Shown: one piece after another, positions 34,441 through 47,600 of the stretch
Numbering within the stretch: the stretch's first letter is position 1
Layout: the number at the start of each line of letters is the position of its first letter
Source: Sipunculus nudus
Taxonomy: Eukaryota > Annelida > Sipuncula > Golfingiida > Sipunculidae
Direction of reading: 5' to 3'
Length of the DNA stretch: 64,000 nt
NCBI GenBank assembly: GCA_026874595.1
Contig: CM049316.1
Coordinates: 39,810,695 to 39,874,694, forward strand
Position numbers and translations under genes: made by a program
Notes under the pieces: generated by a model
The model's database searches: none
Told to the model about the DNA's origin: nothing
Seen by the model: only the letters and a program-made list of their open reading frames with translations

Positions 34441-36644
34441 AGATAGGCGGGGAACTGTCGGTTTTCGGTAGCGGCCTGTAGTTAAGCTTATGGGACTTTT
34501 CGATTTTTCGCAGGCAGTTTCTCATTAGTGCCGGGGGGGGGGGGGGGTTGCTGGAAGCTTTGGCAGCCTGTAGTACCCTAAAAAAAATTGGGAGGGGATA
34601 AAATTTATAGAAGCATCGCATTAATGTTAAGGTTGCCGGCAGGGGGAGTGGAATGAGAGCAGCCAGCCACTGGGGCCCCATGAATCGCACGCGCAAATAG
34701 CAGCTATTTGCGACCCTAAAAATTTAGGAGGGGGTAAAATTTCTGGTAGCATCGCATTGAGAGTTAAGATTGCCGCCAGGGGGAGTGGACATGAGTGCGG
34801 GCAGACAGAGGGGCCCCATGAGTCGCACGCCCAAATAGCAGCTATTTGCGACCCTAAAAAATTTAGGAGGGGGTAAAATTTCTGGTAGCATCGCATTGAG
34901 AGTTAAGATTGCCGCCAGGGGGAATGGACATGAGTGCGGGCAGACAGAGGGGCCCCCATGAATCGCACGCGCAAATAGCAGCTATTTGCTACCCTAAAAA
35001 ATTAGGACGAGGTAAAATTTTTAGTTGCATCGCATTGAGTTTTAAGACTGCCGCCAGGGGGAGCGGACATGAGACTGGACAGACAGAGGGGCCCCCATGA
35101 GTCTCAAGCGCAAATAGCAGCTACTTGCTACCATAAAAATTGTCAAAACTGCCGCCAGGAGGGGTGGACGCAGAGAGGGCTTCCAGAGGGTGCCCCATGA
35201 ATCGCACGCGCAAATAGCAGCTATTTGCTACCTTAAAATGTGCCAAGACTGCCGCCAGGGGGAGTGGTTATGAGAGTGGCCTGACAGGGAGGCCTCCATG
35301 CGTCGCAAGCGCAAATAGCAGCTATTTGCTACCATAAAAGTGTCAAGACTGCCGCCAGGGGGAGTAGATATCAGAGCGGGCTGCCAGAGGCCGAGGGAGC
35401 CCCATGAATCGCACGCGCAATTAGCAGCTATTTGCTACCTTAAAATGTGCCAAGACTGCCGCCAGGGGGAGTGGTTATGAGAGTGGCCTGACAGGGAGGA
35501 CCCCATGAGTCGCAAGCACAAATAGCAGCCATTTGCTACCATAAAAGTGTTAAGACTGCCGCCAGGGGGAGTAGAAATCAGAGCGGGCTGCCAGAGGCCG
35601 AGGGGGGCCCCATAATTAAAACGCGCAAATAGCAGCTATTTGCTACCTTTAAAGGTGCCAAGACTGCCGCCAGGGGGAGTGGTTATGAGAGCGGCCTGAC
35701 AGAGAGGCCCCCATGCGTCGCAAGCGCAAATAGCAGCTATTTGCTACCATAAAAGTGTCAAGACTGCCGCCAGGGGGAGTAGATATCAGAGCGGGCTGCC
35801 AGAGGCCGAAGGGGCCCCATGAATCGCACGCGCAAATAGCAGCTATTTGCTACCTTGAAATGTGCCAAGACTGCCGCCAGGGGGAGTAGAAATCAGAGCG
35901 GGCTGCCAGAGGCCGGGGGGGGGGCATAATTATAATGCGCAAATAGCAGCTATTTGCTACCTTTAAAGGTGCCAAGACTGCCGCCAGGGGGAGTGGTTAT
36001 GAGAGCGGCCTGACAGAGAGGCCCCAATGAGTCGCAAGCGCAAATAGCAGCTATTTGCTACCATAAAAGTGTCAAGACTGCCGCCAGGGGGGGTAGATAT
36101 CAGAGCGGGCTGCCAGAGGCCGAAGGGGCCCATGAATCGCACGCGCAAATAGCAGCTATTTGCTACCTTTAAAGGTGCCAAGACTGCCGCCAGGGGGAGT
36201 GGATATGAAAGCGGCCTGACAGAGAGGCCCCCATGAGTCGCAAGGGCAAATAGCAGCAATTTGCTACCATACCATAGTGTCCAGACTGCCGCCTGGGGTA
36301 GTGGATATCATAGCAGGCTGCCAGAGGGATCCCAGTAAATCTCACGCGCAAATAGCAGCTATTTGCTACTATAAAAAGTATCATATCTGCCGCCAAGGGG
36401 GAGTAGATATGAGAGCGGCCTGCCAGAGGGGCCTCATGCGTCGCACGCGCAAATAGCTGCTATTTGCTACCATAAAAAGTGACAAGACTGCCGCCTGGGG
36501 TAGTGGATATCAGAGCGCGCTACCAGAGGGTTCCGATGAATTGCCCCCGCAAATAGCAGGTATTTGCTACCATAAAAAAGTGTCAGGAATTTGCTACCAT
36601 AAAAAGTGTCAAGACTGCCGCTACGGGCAGTTTCCCGCCTATCT
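34441..36644. mobile_element. 2.2-kb TIR-bounded element with a hairpin satellite core
   Basis: Left end AGATAGGCGGGGAACTG and right end CAGTTTCCCGCCTATCT are inverted repeats with one mismatch. Between them are about 18 monomers of roughly 105-135 bp with GCCGCCAGGGGGAGT and a hairpin with an 8-bp stem, GCAAATAGCAGCTATTTGC. Two monomer subtypes alternate in the centre (about 35240-36250), giving a dimeric period near 210-225 bp. No transposase was seen. I find no clear target duplication. The right end abuts the 77-bp satellite, so its right neighbour differs completely from its left neighbour (E3). Confidence 0.7.
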
Positions 36645-36696
36645 CCAGTAAGTGCGTTTCACAGGTCTCCTAATATATCCGTATATGTGTAACCCT

Positions 36697-39600
36697 AACC
36701 CTTCGGGCATTGAATACTATAGAGCGTGACACTGGTGACATTTTACAAGATGTCCTTATAGTATATCCGTGAAACGGGTTACCCTAAGCCTTCGGACATG
36801 AAATACCTCAGTAAGTGTTTGTCCCTATTAATATATGATATATCCGGGACACGGGTTACCCTAACCCTTAAGGATATGAAATACTCCAGTCAGTGTTTCT
36901 CACTAGTGATATATGCTCCTTCGAGCATGAAATACTCCTGTAATGTTTGTCACGATTAATATATGCTAAATCCGGGATCCGAGTTTACCTAACACTTCGG
37001 ACATGAAATACTCCAGTAAGTGTTTGTCACTAATAATATATGGTATATCCTGGATACGGGTTACCCTAACCTTTCGGACATGTAATACTCCAGTAGGTGT
37101 TTGTCACTTTTAATATATGCTATATCCAGGATCCGGGTTACCCTAACGCTTCGGGCATGAAATACTCCAGAAAGTGTTCTTCAATAATAATATATGCTAT
37201 ATCCGGGGTAAGGGTTACTCTAACCCTAAGGACATGAAATACTTCAGTATGTCTTAGTCACTATCAGTATATGCTTCATCCAGGATACGGGTAACCCTAA
37301 ACCTTTGGGCATAAAATACTCCAGTAGGTGTTTGTCGCTATTAATATATGCTATGTCCGGATACGGGTTACCTTAAGCCTTCGAGCATAAAATACTCCAA
37401 TAAGTGTTAGTCACTATTAATATATGCTATATCCGGGATAGGGGTTACCCTAACACTTCGGACATGAAATACTCGAGTGTTTGTCACTATTAATATAATA
37501 TATATCCGGGATATGGGGATCCATAACCCTTCACGCATGAAATACCCGGATAAGTATTTGTTACATTTAATAAATGCTAATCAAAGATATGGGTTACCGT
37601 TACCATTCTGGCATAAAATACTCCAGTAAGTGTTTGTCACTATTAATATATATATGCTATATCCGGGATAAGGGTGACCCTAACCTATTTTGCATGAACT
37701 ACTCCAGTAGTTGTTTGTCACTATTAATATATGCTACATCCGGGATACGGAATAACCTTATCCTTCGAGCATGAAATACAACAGTAATTGTTTGTCACTA
37801 TTAATATATACTTGACCGAGACACGGGTTACCCTAACCCTGCAGGCATGAATACACGAGTAAGTGTTTGTCACTATTAATATATGCTATATCAGGGGTAC
37901 GGGTTACCCTAACCCTTCCCGCATGAAATAATCCAGTAAGTGTTTGTCACATTTGATATTTGCTAATCCGGGATAGGTGTTACCGTAACCATTCGGACCT
38001 AAATACTCAAATAAGTGTTTGTCACATTTAATATATGCTAATCCGGGATACGGGTTACTCTAACCCTTCGGGCACGAAATACTCCAGTAAGTGTTCTTCA
38101 ATAATAATATATGCTATATCCGGAGTACGGGTTACTCTAACCCTTAGGACATGAAATACTCCAGTATGTCTTAGTCACTATCAGTATATGCTTTATCCGG
38201 GATATGTGTTACCCTTACACTTTGTACATGAAATACTCCAATTAGTGTTTGTCACTACAAATATATGGTATATCCGGGCTAGGGGTTAGGTTTACCCTTC
38301 GGGAATGAAATATTCCATAAGTGTTTGTAACTATTAATATATGCTATATCCGGGATACGGGTTACCCTAACCCTTTGGGCATGAAATATTCCAGTAATGT
38401 TTGTCACTATTAATATATACTATATCCGGGATACGGATTGCCCTAACCCTTCAGGTATGACTTACTCCTATAAGTGTTTGTCACTATTAAAATATGCTAT
38501 ATCCAGGATACGGGTTACCCTAACCTTTCGGGCATGAAATACTTCAGTAAGTGTTTGTCACTTATATATGCTATATCCGGAATACGGGTTTCTAACCCTT
38601 CGGGCATGACATACCCCTGTAAGTGTTTGTCACTATTAATATATGCTCTATCCAGGATAAGGGTTCCCGAACCCTCGGGCGTGAAATACTCCTGTAAGTG
38701 TTTGTCACTATTCATATATGCTATATCCGGAATACGGGTTACCCTAACCCTTCGGGCATGACATACCCCTGTAAGTGTTTGTCACTATTAATATATGCTC
38801 TATCCAGGATAAGGATTCCCGAACCCTCGGGCGTGAAATACTCCTGTAAGTGTTTGTCACTATTCATATATGCTATATCCAGGATAAGGGTTACCCTAAC
38901 CCTTAGGGCATTAAATACTCCAGTAAGTGTATGTCACTATTAATGTATGCTATATCTGAGATACGGATAACCCTAACCCTTCGTTCATCAAATACACCAG
39001 TAAGTGTTTGCCACTATTAATATATGCTATATACGGGATACGGGTTACCCTAACCCTTCGGGCATGAAATACTCCAGTAAGTGTTTGTCACTCTTAATAT
39101 ATGGTATATGCTGGATACGGTGACACTACGCCTTCGGACAAGAATTCCTTTAGTAAGTGGTTGTCACTATTAATGTATCCTATATCCGGGATACGGGTTA
39201 CCCTAAAACTTCGAGCATGAAATAATCCAGTAAGTGTTTGAAACCCTTCGGGCATTGAATACTATAGAGCGTGACACTGGTGACATTTTACAAGATGTCC
39301 TTATAGTATATCCGTGAAACGGGTTACCCTAAGCCTTCGGACATGAAATACCTCAGGAAGTGTTTGTCCCTATTAATATATGATATATCCAGGACACGGG
39401 TTACCCTAACCCTTAAGGATATGAAATACTCCAGTCAGTGTTTCTCACTAGTGATATATGCTCCTTCGAGCATGAAATACTCCTGTAATGTTTGTCACGA
39501 TTAATATATGCTAAATCCGGGATCCGAGTTTACCTAACACTTCGGACATGAAATACTCCAGTAAGTGTTTGTCACTAATAATATATGGTATATCCTGGAT

Positions 39601-41786
39601 ACGGGTTACCCTAACCTTTCGGACATGTAATACTCCAGTAGGTGTTTGTCACTTTTAATATATGCTATATCCAGGATCCGGGTTACCCTAACGCTTCGGG
39701 CATGAAATACTCCAGAAAGTGTTCTTCAATAATAATATATGCTATATCCGGGGTAAGGGTTACTCTAACCCTAAGGACATGAAATACTTCAGTATGTCTT
39801 AGTCACTATCAGTATATGCTTCATCCAGGATACGGGTAACCCTAAACCTTTGGGCATAAAATACTCCAGTAGGTGTTTTTCGCTATTAATATATGCTATG
39901 TCCGGATACGGGTTACCTTAAGCCTTCGAGCATAAAATACTCCAATAAGTGTTAGTCACTATTAATATATGCTATATCCGGGATAGGGGTTACCCTAACA
40001 CTTCGGACATGAAATACTCGAGTGTTTGTCACTATTAATATAATATATATCCGGGATATGGGGATCCATAACCCTTCACGCATGAAATACCCGGATAAGT
40101 ATTTGTTACATTTAATAAATGCTAATCAAAGATATGGGTTACCGTTACCATTCTGGCATAAAATACTCCAGTAAGTGTTTGTCACTATTAATATATATAT
40201 GCTATATCCGGGATAAGGGTGACCCTAACCTATTTTGCATGAACTACTCCAGTAGTTGTTTGTCACTATTAATATATGCTACATCCGGGATACGGAATAA
40301 CCTTATCCTTCGAGCATGAAATACAACAGTAATTGTTTGTCACTATTAATATATACTTGACCGAGACACGGGTTACCCTAACCCTGCAGGCATGAATACA
40401 CGAGTAAGTGTTTGTCACTATTAATATATGCTATATCAGGGGTACGGGTTACCCTAACCCTTCCCGCATGAAATAATCCAGTAAGTGTTTGTCACATTTG
40501 ATATTTGCTAATCCGGGATAGGTGTTACCGTAACCATTCGGACCTAAATACTCAAATAAGTGTTTGTCACATTTAATATATGCTAATCCGGGATACGGGT
40601 TACTCTAACCCTTCGGGCACGAAATACTCCAGTAAGTGTTCTTCAATAATAATATATGCTATATCCGGAGTACGGGTTACTCTAACCCTTAGGACATGAA
40701 ATACTCCAGTATGTCTTAGTCACTATCAGTATATGCTTTATCCGGGATATGTGTTACCCTTACACTTTGTACATGAAATACTCCAATTAGTGTTTGTCAC
40801 TACAAATATATGGTATATCCGGGCTAGGGGTTAGGTTTACCCTTCGGGAATGAAATATTCCATAAGTGTTTGTAACTATTAATATATGCTATATCCGGGA
40901 TACGGGTTACCCTAACCCTTTGGGCATGAAATATTCCAGTAATGTTTGTCACTATTAATATATACTATATCCGGGATACGGATTGCCCTAACCCTTCAGG
41001 TATGACTTACTCCTATAAGTGTTTGTCACTATTAAAATATGCTATATCCAGGATACGGGTTACCCTAACCTTTCGGGCATGAAATACTTCAGTAAGTGTT
41101 TGTCACTTATATATGCTATATCCGGAATACGGGTTTCTAACCCTTCGGGCATGACATACCCCTGTAAGTGTTTGTCACTATTAATATATGCTCTATCCAG
41201 GATAAGGGTTCCCGAACCCTCGGGCGTGAAATACTCCTGTAAGTGTTTGTCACTATTCATATATGCTATATCCGGAATACGGGTTACCCTAACCCTTCGG
41301 GCATGACATACCCCTGTAAGTGTTTGTCACTATTAATATATGCTCTATCCAGGATAAGGATTCCCGAACCCTCGGGCGTGAATTACTCCTGTAAGTGTTT
41401 GTCACTATTCATATATGCTATATCCAGGATAAGGGTTACCCTAACCCTTAGGGCATTAAATACTCCAGTAAGTGTATGTCACTATTAATGTATGCTATAT
41501 CTGAGATACGGATAACCCTAACCCTTCGTTCATGAAATACACCAGTAAGTGTTTGCCACTATTAATATATGCTATATACGGGATACGGGTTACCCTAACC
41601 CTTCGGGCATGAAATACTCCAGTAAGTGTTTGTCACTCTTAATATATGGTATATGCTGGATACGGTGACACTACGCCTTCGGACAAGAATTCCTTTAGTA
41701 AGTGGTTGTCACTATTAATGTATCCTATATCCGGCATACGGGTTACCCTAAAACTTCGAGCATGAAATAATCCAGTAAGTGTTTGA
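36697..41786. repeat. Higher-order repeat: 2 x 2,545 bp
   Basis: 36697-39241 and 39242-41786 match with an offset of 2,545 bp (33 monomers). They differ by a handful of substitutions, such as TTCATCAAAT near 38986 against TTCATGAAAT near 41531. A third copy starts at 41787 but diverges after about 15 bases. Confidence 0.9.
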
Positions 41787-44628
41787 AACCCTTCGGGCAT
41801 GAAATACTCCAATAAGTGTTTTCAATAATAATATATGCTTTACCCGGGATACGAGTTACCCTTACACATTGTACATGAAATACTCCAATTAGTGTTTGTC
41901 ACTATAAATATATGGTATATCCGGGTTAGGGGTTAGGTTTACCCTTCGGGAATGAAATTTTCCATAAGTGTTTGTCACTATTAATATATGCTATATCCGG
42001 GATACGGGTTACCCTAACCCTTTGGGCATGAAATATTCCAGTAATGTTTGTCACTATTAATATATGCTATATCCGGGATACGGGTTACCCTAACCCTTCA
42101 GGTATAACTTAATCCTATTAGTGTTTGTCACTATTAAAATATACTATATCCAGGATACGGGTTACCCTAACGCTTCGGGCTAGAAATATTCCAGTGAGTG
42201 TTTGTCACTATTAAAATATGCTATATCCGGGATACGGGTTACCCTAACCCTTCGGGCATGAAATACTCCAGTAAGTGTTTGTCACTTATAATATATGCTA
42301 TATCCGGAATACGGGTTACGCTAACTCTTCGGACATGACATGCCCCTGTAAGTGTTTGTCACTATTAATATATGCTTTATCCGGGAAACGGGTTTCCCTA
42401 ACCCTTTGTGCATGTAATACCCCAGTAGGTGTTTGTCACTATTAATATATGCTACATCCGGGATACGGGATACCCTAATCCTTTGGGCATGAAATATTCC
42501 AGTAATGTTTGTCATTATTAAAATATGCTGTATCCAGGATACGGGTTACCCTAACCCTTCGGGCATGAAATACTCCAGTCAGTGTTTGTCACTATTAACA
42601 TATGCTTTATCCGGGATACGGGTTACCCTAACCCTTCGGGCATGAAATACTCCTGCAAGTGTTTGTCACTATTCATATATCCTATATCCAGGATAAGGGT
42701 TACCCTAACCCTTCGGGCATAAAATACCCCAGTAAGTGTATGTCACTATTAATTTATGCTATATTCGGGATACGGGTTACCCTAACACTTCGAGCATGAA
42801 ATAATCCAGTAAGAGTTTGAGACCCTTCGGGCATAAAATACTCCAATAACTGTTTTTCAATAATAATATATGCCCTATCCGGGATACGAGTTACCCTTAC
42901 ACTTTGTACATGAAATACTCCAATTAGTGTTTGTCACTACAAATATATGGTATATCCGGGCTAGGGGTTAGGTTTACCCTTCGGGAATGAAATTTTCCAT
43001 AAGTGTTTGTAACTATTAATATATGCTCTATCCGGGATACGGGTTACCCTAACCCTTTGGGCATGAAATATTCCAGTAATGTTTGTCACTATTAATATAT
43101 ACTATATCCGGGATACAGATTACCCTAACCCTTCAGGTATGACTTACTCCTATAAGTGTTTGTCACTATTAAAATATGCTATATCCAGGATACGGGTTAC
43201 CCTAACCCTTCGGGCATTAAATACTCCAGTGAGTGTTTGTCACTATTAACATATGCTATATCCGGGATACGGGTTACCCTAACCCTTAATTCGGGCATGA
43301 AATACCCCAGTAGGTGTTTGTCACTATAAATATATGCTATTTCCGGGATACGGGCTACCCTAATCCTTTGGGCATGAAATATTCCAGAAATGTTTGTCAC
43401 TATTAAAATATGCTGTATCCAGGATACGGGTTACCCTAACCCTTCGGGCATGAAATACTCCAGTGAGTGTTTGTCACTATTAACATATGCTTTATCCGGG
43501 ATACGGGTTACCCTAACCTTTCGGGCATGAAATACTTCAGTAAGTGTTTGTCACTTATATTGCTATATCCGGAATACGGGTTACCCTAACCCTTCGGGCA
43601 TGACATACCCCTTTAAGTGTTTGTCACTATTAATATATGCTCTATCCAGGATAAGGGTTCCCGAACCCTCGGGCGTGAAATACTCCTGTAAGTGTTTGTC
43701 ACTATTCATATATGCTATATCCAGGACAAGGGTTACCCTAACCCTTAGGGCATTAAATACCCCAGTAAGTGTATGTCACTATTAATGATTGCTATATCTG
43801 AGATACGGATAACCCTAACCCTTCGTTCATGAAATACTCCAGTATGTGTTTGCCACTATTAATATATGCTATATACGGGATACGGGTTACCCTAACCCTT
43901 CGGGCATGAAATACTCCAGTGAGTGTTTGTCACTATTAACATATGCTTTATCCGGGATACGGGTTACCCTAACCCTTCGGGCATGAAATACTCCAGTAAG
44001 TGTTTGTCACTTATATATGCTATATCCTGAATACGGGTTACCCTAATCTTCGGGCATGACATACCCCTTTAAGTGTTTGTCACTATTAATATATGCTCTA
44101 TCCAGGATATGGGTTCCCTAACCCTCGGGCGTGAAATACTCCTGTAATTGTTTGTCACTATTGGTATATGCTATATCCAGGGAAACTGGTTACCCTAACC
44201 CTTCGGGTATGAAATACTCCGGTACGTGTTTGCCACTATGAATACATGCTATATCCAGGATACGGGTTACCGTAACCCTTCGGGCATGAAATACTCAAAT
44301 AAGTGTTTGTCGTTATTATTATATGCTAAATCCAGGTAGGTGTTTGTCACTATTAATATATGATATATCCGGGATACGGGTTACCCTAACCCTTCGGGCA
44401 TGAAATACTCCAGTAGGTGTTTGTCACTATTAATAAATGCTAAATCTGGGATACGGGTTGCCGTAACCCTTCGGGGTTGAAATACTCCAGTAAGTGTTTG
44501 TCAATATTATTATATGCTAAATCCAGGATACGCGTTACCCTAACCCTTTGGGCATGAAATACTCCAGTAGGTGTTTGTCACTATTAATATATGCTTTATC
44601 CAGGAAACGGGTAACCCTAAACCTTCGG
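41787..44628. repeat. Satellite segment without a large repeat period
   Basis: Monomers of the 77-bp family in less regular order, with pieces similar to both neighbouring blocks. For example, 42840-43200 resembles 41820-42180. Confidence 0.7.
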
Positions 44629-47600
44629 GCATAAAATACTCCAGTAGGTGTTTGTCACTATTAATATATGCTATATCCGGGATACGGTTTACCCAAACCC
44701 TTTGTGTATGGAAAACCCCAGGAAGTGTGTGTTACTATTAATAATTGATATATCTGGGATATGGGGATCCATAACCCTTCTCCCATGAAATACCCGAATA
44801 AGTATTTGTTACGTTTAATAAATGCTATCCGGGATATGGGTTACCCTTACCACTCAATCATGAAATACTCCAGTAGCTGTTTATCACTATTAAAATAGAT
44901 ATGCTATATCTGGAACACGGGTTACTCTATTTTGCATGATATACTCCATTAGGTGTTTGTCACTATTAATATATGCTACATCCGGGATACGGTTTACCCT
45001 AATCCTTCGAGCATGATATACACCAGTAAGTGTTTGTCATTTATAAAATTTGCTATATCCGGAATACGGGTTACCCTAACCCTTCGGGCATGACATACCC
45101 CTTTAAGTGTTTGTCACTATTAATATATGCTCTATCCAGGATAAAGGTTTCCTAACCCTCGGGCGTGAAATACTCCTGTAAGTGTTTGTCACTATTCATA
45201 TATGCTATATCCGGGAAACGGGTTACCCTAACCCTTCGGGTATGAAATACTCCAGTAAGTGTATGTCACTATTAATGTATGCTATATCTGAGATACGGGT
45301 TACCCTAACCCTTCGGGCATGAAATACTCCAGTAAGTGTTTGTCAATATTATTATATGCTAAATCCAGGACCCCGTAAGTGTTTGTCACTATTAATATAT
45401 GCCATATCCGGGAAACGGGTTACCCTAACCCTTCGGGTATGAAATACTCCAGTAAGTGTATGTCACTATTATTGTAGGCTATACCTCAGATACGGGTTAC
45501 ACTAACACTTCGGGCATGAAATACTCCACAAAGTTTTTGTCATTATTAATATGTGCTATATCTGGGGTAACGGCATGAAATACTCCAGTGAGTGTTTGTC
45601 ACTTTTAATATATGCTATATCCGGGATACGGGTTACCCTAACCCTTCGGGCATGAAATACTCCAGTAAGTGTTTGTCACTTATAATATATGCAATATCCG
45701 GCAAAGAGGTTACCCTAACCCTTCGGGCATGACATACCCCTTTAAGTGTTTGTCACTATTAATATATGCTCTATCCGGGATAAGGGTTCCCTAACCCTCG
45801 GGCGTGAAATACTCCTTTAAGGGTTTGTCACTATTCATATATGCTATATCCAAGATAAGGGTTACCCTAACCCTTCGGGCATAAAATACCCCCGTGTTTG
45901 TCACTATTAATATATGCTATATCCGGGGTACGGGTAACCCTAACCCTTCGGGCATGAAATACTCCAGTAAGTGTTTGTCACTTATAATATATGCAATATC
46001 CGGAAAACGGGTTACCCTAACCCTTCGGGCATGACATACAACTTTAAGTGTTTGTCACTATTCATATATGCTATATCCAGGATACGGGTTACCCTAACCC
46101 TTTGGGCATGAAATAATCCAGTAGGTGTTTGTCATTATTAATATATGCTTTATCCGGTATATGAGTTAACCTTACACTTTGTACATGAAATACTCCAATA
46201 AGTGTTTGTCACTATAAATATATGGTATATCCGGGATACGGGTTAGGTTTACCCTCCGGGAATGAAATATTCCAGTAAGTGTTTGTCCCTATTAATATAT
46301 GCTATATCTAGGATACGGGTTACCCTAACCCTTCGGGCATGAATACTCCAGTGAGTGTTTGTCACTATTAATATATGCTATATCCGGGATACCGGTTACC
46401 CTAACCCTTCGGGCATGAAAAATTCCAGTAAGTGTTTGTCACTTATAATATATGCCATATCGGAATGCGGGTTACCCTAACCCTTCGGGCATGAAATACT
46501 CCAGTAAGTGTTTGTCACTTATAATATATGCAATATCCGGCAAAGAGGTTACCCTAACCCTTCGGGCATGACATACCCCTTTAAGTGTTTGTCACTATTA
46601 ATATATGCTCTATCCGGGATAAGGGTTCCCTAACCCTCGGGCGTGAAATACTCCTTTAAGGGTTTGTCACTATTCATATATGCTATATCCAAGATAAGGG
46701 TTACCCTAACCCTTCGGGCATAAAATACCCCCGTGTTTGTCACTATTAATATATGCTATATCCGGGATACGGGTAACCCTAACCCTTCGGGCATGAAATA
46801 CTCCAGTAAGTGTTTGTCACTTATAATATATGCAATATCCGGAAAACGGGTTACCCTAACCCTTCGGGCATGACATACAACTTTAAGTGTTTGTCACTAT
46901 TCATATATGCTATATCCAGGATACGGGTTACCCTAACCCTTTGGGCATGAAATAATCCAGTAGGTGTTTGTCATTATTAATATATGCTTTATCCGGTATA
47001 TGAGTTAACCTTACACTTTGTACATGAAATACTCCAATAAGTGTTTGTCACTATAAATATATGGTATATCCGGGATACGGTTTAGGTTTACCCTCCGGGA
47101 ATGAAATATTCCAGTAAGTGTTTGTCCCTATTAATATATGCTATATCTAGGATACGGGTTACCCTAACCCTTCGGGCATGAATACTCCAGTGAGTGTTTG
47201 TCACTATTAATATATGCTATATCCGGGATACCGGTTACCCTAACCCTTCGGGCATGAAAAATTCCAGTTAGTGTTTGTCACTTATAATATATGCCATATC
47301 GGAATGCGGGTTACCCTAACCCTTCGGGCATGACATACCCCTTTAAGTGTTTGTCACTATTAATATATGCTCTATCCAGGATAAAGGTTTCCTAACCCTC
47401 GGGCGTGAAATACTCCTGTAAGTGTTTGTCACTATTCATATATGCTATATCCGGGAAACGGGTTACCCTAACCCTTCGGGTATGAAATACTCCAGTAAGT
47501 GTATGTCTCTATTAATGTATGCTATATCTGAGATACGGGTTACCCTAACCCTTCGGGCATGAAATACTACAGTAGGTGTTTGCCACTATGAATATATGCT

